Below are positions 8,240-15,889 of a stretch of 64,000 nt of DNA, in pieces (within the stretch, counting starts at the first letter, position 1; the number at the start of each line of letters is the position of its first letter). This DNA is from Cytophagia bacterium. GTDB taxonomy: Bacteria; Bacteroidota; Bacteroidia; Cytophagales; Spirosomataceae. Where the stretch lies: the NCBI GenBank assembly GCA_004293645.1, contig REAB01000071.1, positions 1-64,000 of the forward strand, in the 5' to 3' direction. Below the pieces are notes generated by a model. It was not told where the DNA came from. It saw only the letters and a list, made by a program, of their open reading frames with translations, and ran no database searches. Position numbers and translations under genes: made by a program.

Positions 8240-9544
8240 ATGGAAATTTTAATCATGGCAGGACAGTTGATTTTAGGACTGTCTATTTTAGTAGGATTGC
8301 ACGAACTCGGCCACCTCCTGACGGCCAAATTGTTTGGAATGAGGGTTGAAAAATATTACATTGGGTTTCCACCCAAGGTAGTTTCGATACAACGTGGCGA
8401 AACAGAATACGGCATTGGTGCGATTCCGTTGGGCGGCTTCGTAAAAATTGCGGGCATGGTAGATGAGTCTTTGGATACCAAAAACCTGAGTGCTACCCCC
8501 GAACCCTGGGAGTTTAGAGCCAAGCCAGCCTGGCAGCGACTCATTGTAATGTTGGGCGGCATTTTTGTCAATGTCGTAACGGGCATTATTATTTTTGTGG
8601 CACTCACTTACTCAAACGGGCGTTATTATTACGACAACAGCGACTTGAAATATGGCATCGTGGCGCACCAATTGGCCCAAGAAATTGGCCTCAAAACGGG
8701 CGATAAGATTGTGGCCATCAACGGCAAGGCTTTCAACGATTTTGCCGATGTCAATAAAGTGCTGCTCGAATCGAATAGTTACTACACCGTGGAACGCAAC
8801 GGCCAACGTACGGACGTGCTGATTCCAAATAATTTTTACGAAAAAATAGCCGACAAAGCCAACGCAGGGCAGTTTATAGACCCCGTGTTTCCGTTTAAAG
8901 TGGGCGAAATAGGCGTAGGAATGCCCGCCGCAAAAGCAGGTATGAAAATGGGCGACCGCATCGTTAAAGTAAACAACACACCCATTCGGTTTTATCACGA
9001 AGTAAAAGCAGCGCTGGCCCAATACAAAAACCAACAAGTAACAATAGAAATAGACCGCGCTGGCCAAACCCTAACACTGCCCATGAAAGTAACCGAAGAA
9101 GGCACAATTGGTTTTTTCCCAGATTCAGAACTCCAACGCAGGCACCAACAATTTACGCTGGGCGAATCTTTGGTAGCGGGTACAAATCAAGCTTTTGGCG
9201 TGGTGTTTGACCAAATTAAGGCTTTTGGCAAAATTTTTAGGGGCGAAATGTCGGCTCAAAAATCGTTGGGTAGTTTCATCACCATTGGCAAAGTATATGG
9301 CCCATCGTGGGACTGGAACCGCTTTTGGAGCATTACGGGGCTACTTTCTATGGTCTTGGCGTTCATGAATTTATTGCCCATTCCTGCCCTCGACGGTGGC
9401 CACACGGTATTTTTGTTGTACGAAATTATCTCAGGTCGCAAGCCTTCCGACCAGTTTTTGGAAGGAGCCCAAAAAGTGGGCATGGTGCTGCTGTTGTGCC
9501 TCATGGTGTTTGCCATTGGCAACGATATTTTCAAATTGTTTTAA
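8240..9544 (+). CDS. rseP: Site-2 protease RseP (M50 intramembrane metalloprotease)
   Basis: 434 residues. It cuts membrane-bound anti-sigma factors and leftover signal peptides within the inner membrane. Seen: the zinc-binding HELGHLLTAKLFGM at residue ~22 in the first membrane segment, the FPPKVVSI substrate-clamp strand, a periplasmic region with PDZ features (AQEIGLKTGDKIVAINGK and GMPAAKAGMKMGDRIVKVN), and the third zinc ligand region NLLPIPALDGGHTVF near residue 382. The last helix is VGMVLLLCLMVFAIGNDI. Its length and domain order match the family. Its usual neighbour dxr is upstream, beyond the accessory Uma2/protease pair. Confidence 0.95.
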   Translation: MEILIMAGQLILGLSILVGLHELGHLLTAKLFGMRVEKYYIGFPPKVVSIQRGETEYGIGAIPLGGFVKIAGMVDESLDTKNLSATPEPWEFRAKPAWQRLIVMLGGIFVNVVTGIIIFVALTYSNGRYYYDNSDLKYGIVAHQLAQEIGLKTGDKIVAINGKAFNDFADVNKVLLESNSYYTVERNGQRTDVLIPNNFYEKIADKANAGQFIDPVFPFKVGEIGVGMPAAKAGMKMGDRIVKVNNTPIRFYHEVKAALAQYKNQQVTIEIDRAGQTLTLPMKVTEEGTIGFFPDSELQRRHQQFTLGESLVAGTNQAFGVVFDQIKAFGKIFRGEMSAQKSLGSFITIGKVYGPSWDWNRFWSITGLLSMVLAFMNLLPIPALDGGHTVFLLYEIISGRKPSDQFLEGAQKVGMVLLLCLMVFAIGNDIFKLF

Positions 9545-9548
9545 AAAA

Positions 9549-9893
9549 ATGTCATTGCTTCCGTTTGGCGAAAAAGCCATTGTTTCGCTTGAAAAATTGA
9601 CCGAATATGTATTATCAGAAACACACGAAGAAGGCAAAAATAAGGCTCGCGTTTTCAGAAATCTTTTAGAAATTACCAAAGAAGATGCTTGCAAACTTAA
9701 AGAAATGATACAAACGGCAGTATTGGTAAATGAAGCAAAAGAAGGTAAAATAGATAGATTTGGCAAACGGTATTCGGTTGATTTTGAAGTAAAAAGCCCC
9801 ACAAATGAAGTTGTAACAATTAGAACAGGCTGGATTGTTAGGAATGATAGCCCATATCCAAACTTTGTAACTTGTTTTGTCTTAAAAAATTAA
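9549..9893 (+). CDS. DUF6883-like protein (possible toxin-antitoxin-type partner)
   Basis: 114 residues from the ATG at 9549, 5 nt after rseP. The start LLPFGEKAIVSLEKLTEYVL, the KARVFRNLL segment, GKRYSVDFEV, the VVTIRTGWIVR strand and the final YPNFVTCFVL follow the pattern I associate with DUF6883. The next gene encodes a DUF4926-like protein 3 nt downstream, a pairing I recall from other bacteria. No catalytic residues are known to me. The gene is distinctly A+T-rich compared with rseP and uses AGA and ATA codons, which suggests transfer. The family name is from memory and needs an HMM check. Confidence 0.65.
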   Translation: MSLLPFGEKAIVSLEKLTEYVLSETHEEGKNKARVFRNLLEITKEDACKLKEMIQTAVLVNEAKEGKIDRFGKRYSVDFEVKSPTNEVVTIRTGWIVRNDSPYPNFVTCFVLKN

Positions 9894-9896
9894 TTC

Positions 9897-10109
9897 ATGG
9901 AAAAGATACAATTGTTGGATACGGTAGCTTTGCTAAAAAACATACCTGAAGAAAAACTCACTAAAGGGCAAGTAGGAACGATAGTAGATATTTTTGATAC
10001 GCAGCACTTTGAAGTAGAATTTGCCGATAAAAATGGTCAAACTATTGCCCTAATAGCATTGAGCAGCAAAGAGTTACTAAAATTAGTTCATGAATCTATC
10101 TATGCCTAA
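9897..10109 (+). CDS. DUF4926-like small protein
   Basis: 70 residues. The pattern LLDTVALLKNIPEEKLTKGQ VGTIVDIF, then a strand FEVEFADKNGQTIALIAL and a short helix, fits DUF4926: small all-beta (SH3-like) proteins often encoded next to DUF6883. It follows the DUF6883-like gene by 3 nt and overlaps the next gene, so the two form one unit. A toxin-antitoxin role is a guess from size, pairing and patchy occurrence, not from a known activity. Confidence 0.7.
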   Translation: MEKIQLLDTVALLKNIPEEKLTKGQVGTIVDIFDTQHFEVEFADKNGQTIALIALSSKELLKLVHESIYA

Positions 10110-10593
10110 AATAGTAATCTTAGTAACCATACTGATGATTGCTGCGGGTTTTGAGCGCCACGACTTCCACACCAGCATTACGCGCATGGATTACAACGCC
10201 AAGGAAAAGTCGTTTGAGGTGAGTTTGCGCGTTTTTACTGACGACCTCGAAAGCGCACTGAGCAAAGAAAACGGCGGCCAGAAATTTGTGGTAGTAAACA
10301 ATGACAAAAACGACGCTTTCGTAGAAAAATACGTACGTAAACGCTTCGGATTGCTGAATGCCCAAAAACAAAAAAAGGCTTACACGTACGTTGGCAAAGA
10401 GCAAGAAGCCGATGCCACTTGGATTTATATGGAGATTCCGTGCCGCGAAATGCCCAACGGATTCGCTGTTCAAAACGAAGTGTTGTTTGAACTATTTGAC
10501 GACCAAACCAACCTGCTGAACCTCAACTACCAAGCCCAAAGGAAGTCGTATATCTTCAAAGGAGAACAAAAAGTGCACGAGTTGGGAATTTGA
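10102..10593 (+). CDS. DUF6702-like exported protein
   Basis: 163 residues from the ATG at 10102; an in-frame ATG at 10090 would overlap the upstream gene further. A short hydrophobic start (PKIVILVTILMIAAGF) is followed by HDFHTSITRMDYNAKEKSFEVSLRVFTDDLE, which is the signature I associate with DUF6702 proteins of Bacteroidota. The rest is predicted mainly beta. Its place two genes after rseP is, as far as I recall, common in related genomes, which would make the DUF6883/DUF4926 pair an insertion. The role is unknown; the location is probably periplasm or membrane. Confidence 0.7.
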   Translation: MPKIVILVTILMIAAGFERHDFHTSITRMDYNAKEKSFEVSLRVFTDDLESALSKENGGQKFVVVNNDKNDAFVEKYVRKRFGLLNAQKQKKAYTYVGKEQEADATWIYMEIPCREMPNGFAVQNEVLFELFDDQTNLLNLNYQAQRKSYIFKGEQKVHELGI

Positions 10594-10613
10594 CAGAAAA
10601 AACCGTACCTTTG
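10582..10613 (+). promoter_or_regulatory. Promoter for rpmI-rplT
   Basis: TACCTTTG at 10606-10613 with TTG at 10582-10584, 21 nt apart; 44 nt before the rpmI ATG. Confidence 0.75.
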
Positions 10614-10657
10614 CGCCCCAAACTTTACATTTTTAACTACTTCAAACGTTCAGTTTC

Positions 10658-10852
10658 ATGCCAAAGATGAAGACCAATTCGAGTGCCAAGAAGCGTTTTA
10701 AGCTCACTGGCACTGGCAAAGTAAAGCGCAAACACGCTTTTCACAGCCACATTTTGACTAAAAAGTCAAACAAGCGCAAGCGCAATTTAACCTCCTTTAC
10801 GGTGGTTGACGACACCAACATGGCGCGTATCAAATTGCTCTTAGTGCTTTAA
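10658..10852 (+). CDS. rpmI: 50S ribosomal protein L35
   Basis: 64 residues, very basic, standard L35 start [20 protein letters not shown], the [14 protein letters not shown] core and a KRKRNL segment. It is a late-assembly component of the large subunit. It is paired with rplT 123 nt downstream. infC, often first in this operon, is not present here, so the transcript begins at the promoter at 10606. Spacing to rplT is long and holds a hairpin. Confidence 0.95.
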   Translation: MPKMKTNSSAKKRFKLTGTGKVKRKHAFHSHILTKKSNKRKRNLTSFTVVDDTNMARIKLLLVL

Positions 10853-10856
10853 TGAA

Positions 10857-10892
10857 GTGAAAAATGGCCTTCAAAAAGCCAAAATTTTTCAC
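10857..10892 (+). promoter_or_regulatory. Hairpin between rpmI and rplT
   Basis: Stem gtgaaaaatggc (10857-10868) with gccaaaatttttcac (10878-10892), slightly bulged and with no T run. L20 is known to repress its own operon through RNA in several bacteria, so this may be a binding site or a processing signal. This is an inference from position. Confidence 0.4.
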
Positions 10893-10975
10893 GGTTCTAT
10901 GTTTCACCCGATTGCTGGCTTTTAAGTTCTTTTAAACAAAAATAAGACGCCAGTTGTCAAAAAACTTCAAACACA

Positions 10976-11320
10976 ATGCCACGTTCAGTAAACCACGTCG
11001 CCTCACGGGCAAGACGCAAGAAAATTTTAAAATTAGCGAAAGGCTACTACGGCCGTCGCAAAAACGTATGGACGGTTGCCAAAAACGCCGTTGAAAAAGC
11101 CTTAGGTTACGCCTACATTGGCCGTAAACAAAAGAAAAGAAATTTCCGCAGTTTGTGGATTCAGCGCATCAATGCCGCCGCTCGCCAAGAAGGATTGTCG
11201 TATTCGGCACTGATGGGCAAAGTACACGCGGCAGGCGTAGAACTGAACCGTAAAGTATTGGCCGACTTGGCGATGAACAATCCCGAGGCTTTCAAGGCCG
11301 TTGTTGAAAAAGTAAAGTAA
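10976..11320 (+). CDS. rplT: 50S ribosomal protein L20
   Basis: 114 residues, normal length. Seen: [32 protein letters not shown], the [19 protein letters not shown] core and a C-terminal [24 protein letters not shown]20 is essential for the first steps of 50S assembly and in E. coli also binds its own mRNA. It is the last gene of the unit, followed by a strong terminator. Confidence 0.97.
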   Translation: MPRSVNHVASRARRKKILKLAKGYYGRRKNVWTVAKNAVEKALGYAYIGRKQKKRNFRSLWIQRINAAARQEGLSYSALMGKVHAAGVELNRKVLADLAMNNPEAFKAVVEKVK

Positions 11321-11331
11321 TTTTGGTAAGT

Positions 11332-11370
11332 AAAAAAGGGTATCGAGGCATCTCGATACCCTTTTTTTTT
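11332..11370 (+). terminator. Intrinsic terminator after rplT
   Basis: Stem aaaaaagggtatcgag / ctcgataccctttttt, tetraloop gcat, long T run. Confidence 0.92.
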
Positions 11371-11493
11371 GGCATTTGCCTTCGTCAAAAACAAAACAGC
11401 CGTTTTTTTATTACTTCACAACACGGTGCAATTGGAGCGCACAAGCGTAACAGGAAACGGCGTAAGCATGGTTTGGAAATTGTAGCGAGGGGT

Positions 11494-12690
11494 CTATTTT
11501 CGTAAAATAATGCGGAACGTAGTGCCTTTGCCAACTTCCGAAGTTTTTACAAACAGTTTGCCTTCGTGGTATTGTTCAATAATGCGCTTGGCCAATGTGA
11601 GCCCCAAGCCCCAGCCGCGTTTTTTGGTGCTAAACCCTGGTCTGAACACTTTTCGCCAACTGGTTCGTGAAATGCCCTTGCCCGTGTCGCTGATGTCAAT
11701 GGCTACTTCTTGTTTGTTGAGCTGAAAGAGCCTCACTTTGATTTCGCCAATGCCGCCCATCGAATCAACGGCATTTTTGCAAAGGTTTTCGATGACCCAC
11801 TCAAACAAATTGCGGTTGAGGTACATTTCGCGGTCGGGAGGAAGCTCGTTCACAAATTCCAGTTTTACTTTGGTCGAAATCCGTCTTTTTAAGTATTCTA
11901 AGAAAGGGGCAATGGTATCGGCAATGTTCTCAAATTTTCTAATGGGCACCGAGCCAATGCTCGAAAAACGCGCCGTAATCATCTCTAATCGTTGCACATC
12001 TTTTTCGATTTCGGTGGTGTATTCGTCTGAAAATTGCGTGGGGTCGCTTCTAAAAAATGCCACCCAACCCATAAGCGACGCAATGGGTGTACCCAACTGG
12101 TGGGCAGTTTCTTTGGCCAACCCCACCCACACCCGGTTTTGCTCGGCATTGCGCGATGCACTAAACACCAAGTAGGCTAAAAACGACAAAACAATAATAC
12201 TAACAAGCTGAACATAAGGATAATAACGCATTTGCACCAATAACGACGAGTCGGCAAAATAGATGTATTGCTTGTCGCCTAACGCATCTACATCTACTTC
12301 GATGGGCGGGTGGTCGTTTTTAAGGTTAAAAAAAGCCGCTTCGAGCAGTTGTTTTTTTTGGGCGGCGGTAGCCGTGGTTGGAATTTCCAAGTTATCGCCA
12401 CCGATGGGCTTTTTGTCTTGGCCCGTCAAAATAGTCGGAATGTTGCTCTGGCGGTTATTCTCGCGCACTATTTCGAGCAGCGCGGTAAGGTCTTCGTTTC
12501 CGTCTGCGTGATTGACCGAATACTCGTAAAGCTCGGCATACAGCTCAAGCTGGCGGCGTTCGCGCTTGTCCACGTTTTCGACAATGTTGTAGGTATAAAA
12601 CAACGAAGCAATGCCGATAAGGGCTAAATTGATGCCAATAAAAATTTGGTAAAGATTTTTTTGGCTGTAAATATCTAACGAAAGCCGCAT
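11494..12690 (-). CDS. Membrane sensor histidine kinase (orphan)
   Basis: 398 residues. Two membrane helices (about residues 13-35 and 160-182) flank a ~125-residue extracytoplasmic sensor region of no recognised type. The dimerisation/phosphoacceptor helix carries KETAHQLGTPIASLMGW (His of the H-box). The ATPase domain shows the N-box NLCKNAVDSMGG, DTGKGIS and the lid KKRGWGLGLTLAKRIIEQYH. All key motifs are present, so the kinase should be active. No response regulator gene is beside it. It is divergent from hemA and has a possible promoter about 120 nt upstream (12811-12818). Confidence 0.92.
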   Translation of the reverse strand: MRLSLDIYSQKNLYQIFIGINLALIGIASLFYTYNIVENVDKRERRQLELYAELYEYSVNHADGNEDLTALLEIVRENNRQSNIPTILTGQDKKPIGGDNLEIPTTATAAQKKQLLEAAFFNLKNDHPPIEVDVDALGDKQYIYFADSSLLVQMRYYPYVQLVSIIVLSFLAYLVFSASRNAEQNRVWVGLAKETAHQLGTPIASLMGWVAFFRSDPTQFSDEYTTEIEKDVQRLEMITARFSSIGSVPIRKFENIADTIAPFLEYLKRRISTKVKLEFVNELPPDREMYLNRNLFEWVIENLCKNAVDSMGGIGEIKVRLFQLNKQEVAIDISDTGKGISRTSWRKVFRPGFSTKKRGWGLGLTLAKRIIEQYHEGKLFVKTSEVGKGTTFRIILRK

Positions 12691-12810
12691 AAAATTTGAA
12701 ATTTATGGTTTGTAGTTGTAGGGTCGGGGTCGCCCGTGCGATATGGTGTTAAGGAGTAAGTACCTCTTTTTACCCCATGTCCCTCTGTTCCCTTATTTTC
12801 TTTTTCAAGC

Positions 12811-12818
12811 CAAAACTA
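12811..12818 (-). promoter_or_regulatory. Possible -7 box for the histidine kinase
   Basis: On the minus strand TAGTTTTG fits TAnnTTTG, about 120 nt upstream of the start codon. Confidence 0.4.
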
Positions 12819-12905
12819 AAACATTAAGGTACATCAAGGAGTAATAAATGAGAAATGTTGTAACAATTTAGAATTATTATCATGTTTTTGCTTTTGTTTT
12901 TGCCT

Positions 12906-12913
12906 TAAATTTG
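12906..12913 (+). promoter_or_regulatory. -7 box for hemA
   Basis: TAAATTTG fits TAnnTTTG, 21 nt upstream of the hemA ATG, preceded by a T-rich tract containing TTTG motifs. Confidence 0.65.
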
Positions 12914-12934
12914 TAGCCAATTCTTACTTATATC

Positions 12935-14218
12935 ATGCAACCGAGTTTCTTTAACGCCATCAGTATATCATCTAAGAATGCTCCCGTGGACGTGAGAGAG
13001 CAAATAGCACTCAACGAGGGCGAAGCAAAAAACTTCATGGTGAAAGTCCAAGAAATTTTTGATGCTTCTGAAGTACTGGTGGTTTCTACTTGCAACCGCA
13101 CCGAGATTTACCACAATGCCCCCCTCCAAAGTAGCAACGAAGCTATTGCCAAGTTATTACTAATAGAAAAAGGCTTGACCGACACGGCCAATTATTTGCC
13201 TTATTTTGCTTATTATGACCAACAAACGGAGGCCGTTCTGCATTTATTTAAAGTAGCCACGGGCTTACACTCGCAAGTGGTAGGCGATATGCAAATACCC
13301 AACCAAGTGAAACAAGCCTACCAATGGTCGGCAGATATGGGTATGGCCGGGCCTTTTTTGCACCGTTTGCTGCACAGTATTTTTTTTACCAACAAGCGCG
13401 TTGCCCAAGAAACAACCTTCCGCGACGGGGCAGCCTCTACGGCTTATGCGGCCGTGGAGCTTGTCAAACAAGTGGCAGCGGCCAAAGCCAATCCCCACGT
13501 TTTGTTGCTGGGTTTGGGCGATTTGGGCACCGATGTATGCCGTAATTTAAAAGAAAAAGGGTTTACAAATATTACACTCGTGAATCGGACGCGGCAAAAA
13601 GCCGACGAATTGGCGGCTGAGTTAGAACTGACCGTTTGCGATTTTGACCAAGCTGCCAATGCCATTTTACAAGCCGACGTGGTGGTTTCGTCTATTGTGC
13701 GGCCAGAGCCGTTCATAACGCGCGAACTGCTCGAAAAACAAACTATTTTTACGTTCAAATACCTCATAGACCTCTCGGTGCCGCGCAGCATAGCCGCCAA
13801 CGCCGAGGAAGTGCCAGGGGTGGTGGTTTATAATATTGACTACATTCAACAGCGAACCAACGAGGCCACTGCCCGCCGCGTAGCTGCCATACCGCAAGTG
13901 GAAGCCTTGATTGAGGCCGCTATCGCAGAGTTTTCTGACTGGTCGAAAGAAATGGTGGTGTCGCCCACGATTCAGAAACTCAAAAATGCGTTGGAGCAAA
14001 TTCGCCAAGAAGAAATAGGGCGTTATCTGAAAAGTTTGGATGCCGAAGAAGCCGCCCGTTTGGACAAAATAACGGCCAGCATGATGCAAAAAATCTTGAA
14101 ACAACCCGTGGTGCAGCTCAAAGCCGCTTGCAAACGCGGCGATGCCGAAAACTTAGTAGAAGTGTTGAGCGATTTGTTCAACTTAGAAAAAGCGCCTTAC
14201 ACGCCAGCCGTGCATTGA
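12935..14218 (+). CDS. hemA: Glutamyl-tRNA reductase
   Basis: 427 residues. It reduces glutamyl-tRNA(Glu) to glutamate-1-semialdehyde with NADPH, the first committed step of C5 heme biosynthesis. Seen: VVSTCNRTEIYHN with the catalytic cysteine C53, GLHSQVVGDMQIPNQVKQAY (in place of the more usual GE-Q-I-L-GQ), the NADPH-binding LLLGLGDLGTDVCRNL and the DLSVPRSI segment, then a C-terminal dimerisation helix. hemC is not adjacent. A promoter precedes it and a strong terminator follows. Confidence 0.96.
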   Translation: MQPSFFNAISISSKNAPVDVREQIALNEGEAKNFMVKVQEIFDASEVLVVSTCNRTEIYHNAPLQSSNEAIAKLLLIEKGLTDTANYLPYFAYYDQQTEAVLHLFKVATGLHSQVVGDMQIPNQVKQAYQWSADMGMAGPFLHRLLHSIFFTNKRVAQETTFRDGAASTAYAAVELVKQVAAAKANPHVLLLGLGDLGTDVCRNLKEKGFTNITLVNRTRQKADELAAELELTVCDFDQAANAILQADVVVSSIVRPEPFITRELLEKQTIFTFKYLIDLSVPRSIAANAEEVPGVVVYNIDYIQQRTNEATARRVAAIPQVEALIEAAIAEFSDWSKEMVVSPTIQKLKNALEQIRQEEIGRYLKSLDAEEAARLDKITASMMQKILKQPVVQLKAACKRGDAENLVEVLSDLFNLEKAPYTPAVH

Positions 14219-14241
14219 GGCCCAAAAAAGCCGTTCAAAAC

Positions 14242-14288
14242 AAAAAAATAGAGTTGCTCCAAGTGGTGGGGCAACTCTATTTTTTTTG
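14242..14288 (+). terminator. Intrinsic terminator after hemA
   Basis: Stem aaaaaaatagagttgc / gcaactctattttttt with a 13-nt loop and a long T run. Confidence 0.92.
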
Positions 14289-14364
14289 TTTACCAAAACC
14301 ATTTGGCTCAAAAGCCTGTTTCTTTTTTAACGATTGCCCTCAAACTTAGCACTTACTTACATTC

Positions 14365-15885
14365 ATGGCCTACCGCGATTTAAAATCAAAACAGCTATTA
14401 CAAATCAAAACCCTCGGCGAACTCAAAGCGGCGGGCTATCAACCCAGAACTATCAAACAAGAACTCCGCGACAATTTGATTGTGAAACTGCGCAACAAAG
14501 AGTCGGTTTTTCCAGGTATTTGGGGCTACGAAGAAACCGTAATTCCCGAAATTGAACGCGCCATTTTGTCCATGCACCACATCAATTTGTTGGGGCTTCG
14601 TGGCCAAGCCAAAACCCGAATTGCGCGGCTGATGGTCAATTTGTTGGACGAGTACATTCCAGTCGTGGCAGGTTCTGAGCTCAACGACGACCCCATGCAG
14701 CCGCTCTCGCGCAACACCCGCGACTTGGTAGCCGAACGCGCCGACCAAACGCCTGTGGCGTGGATGCACCGCGACGACCGCTACGCCGAAAAACTCGCCA
14801 CGCCCGATGTATCGGTAGCCGACCTCATTGGCGACGTGGACCCCATCAAGGCTGCCACGCTCAAATTGCCCTATTCTGACGAGCGCGTGCTACACTTTGG
14901 GCTTATTCCGCGCTCGCACCGCTGCATTTTTGTAATCAACGAATTGCCCGATTTGCAGGCGCGAATCCAGGTGTCGCTGTTCAATATTTTGCAAGAAGGC
15001 GATATCCAAATTCGGGGCTTTAAGTTGCGATTGCCGCTCGATATTCAATTTGTATTTACGGCCAACCCCGAAGATTACACCAACCGTGGCAGCATTGTAA
15101 CGCCCCTCAAAGATCGCATAGACAGCCAAATTGTAACGCACTACCCCAAAACGCTCGAAACTGCCAAGAAAATAACGCAGCAAGAAGCGGTAGTAAAAAC
15201 CGAGCAAAAGGGCATGATTAAGACCAACGAAATAATCAAAGATTTGATTGAGCAAATTGCTTTTGAAGCCCGCGAAAGCGAGTACGTTGATTCTAAATCG
15301 GGCGTGTCGGCGCGGCTTACTATTGCGGCCTACGAAAACCTGCTGTCGTCGGCCGAGCGGCGGGCGTTGCTCAACAGCGAGCGCGAAACTTACGTGCGGC
15401 TTTCGGATTTGTACGGTGCTGTACCCGCTATTTGTGGAAAAGTAGAACTGGTTTATGAGGGCGAAGTAGAAGGACCCGTTATTGTAGCCCAGAGCTTGAT
15501 TGGGAAGGCCGTCAGAACGCAGTTTTTGAACTATTTTCCCGACCCCGAAACCCTCAAAAAGAAAAAATCGGGGCGTAATCCTTTTCAGAAAGTGCAAGAT
15601 TGGTTTGGCGAAAACAACGAAATGGACATTTTCAACGACCTCACCAACCGCGAATACGAAGCTCGCCTCAAAGCCATTGATGGCCTCGACGACCTCGTAG
15701 ATTCGTTTCATGCCAGCATGGGTCGTGAAGAAAAACTGTTTATGATGGAGTTTGCGCTGCACGGCATGGCCGAATATTCGCTCATTGGCAAGCAAGCCCT
15801 CGACCGTGGCCTGCACTTCAACGACTTGTTGAGCAGTATGTTTTCTGGTCCCGATGCCGAAGATGACGACGACGATGTTTTTTGA
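14365..15885 (+). CDS. AAA+ ATPase of the magnesium-chelatase I / MoxR type
   Basis: 506 residues. Seen: a Walker A-like INLLGLRGQAKTRIARLMV near residue 75, a Walker B-like HRCIFVINELPDL near residue 190, FVFTANPEDYTNRG (sensor 1) and TPLKDRIDSQI (arginine finger region), as in ChlI/BchI and MoxR proteins. A long C-terminal extension of ~200 residues is acidic at the very end. Cells of this type are not expected to make chlorophyll, so it is probably a chaperone-like ATPase. MoxR proteins normally work with a VWA-domain partner; none lies next to it here. The next gene overlaps or adjoins its end on the same strand. Confidence 0.85.
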   Translation: MAYRDLKSKQLLQIKTLGELKAAGYQPRTIKQELRDNLIVKLRNKESVFPGIWGYEETVIPEIERAILSMHHINLLGLRGQAKTRIARLMVNLLDEYIPVVAGSELNDDPMQPLSRNTRDLVAERADQTPVAWMHRDDRYAEKLATPDVSVADLIGDVDPIKAATLKLPYSDERVLHFGLIPRSHRCIFVINELPDLQARIQVSLFNILQEGDIQIRGFKLRLPLDIQFVFTANPEDYTNRGSIVTPLKDRIDSQIVTHYPKTLETAKKITQQEAVVKTEQKGMIKTNEIIKDLIEQIAFEARESEYVDSKSGVSARLTIAAYENLLSSAERRALLNSERETYVRLSDLYGAVPAICGKVELVYEGEVEGPVIVAQSLIGKAVRTQFLNYFPDPETLKKKKSGRNPFQKVQDWFGENNEMDIFNDLTNREYEARLKAIDGLDDLVDSFHASMGREEKLFMMEFALHGMAEYSLIGKQALDRGLHFNDLLSSMFSGPDAEDDDDDVF

Positions 15886-15889
15886 AAAA

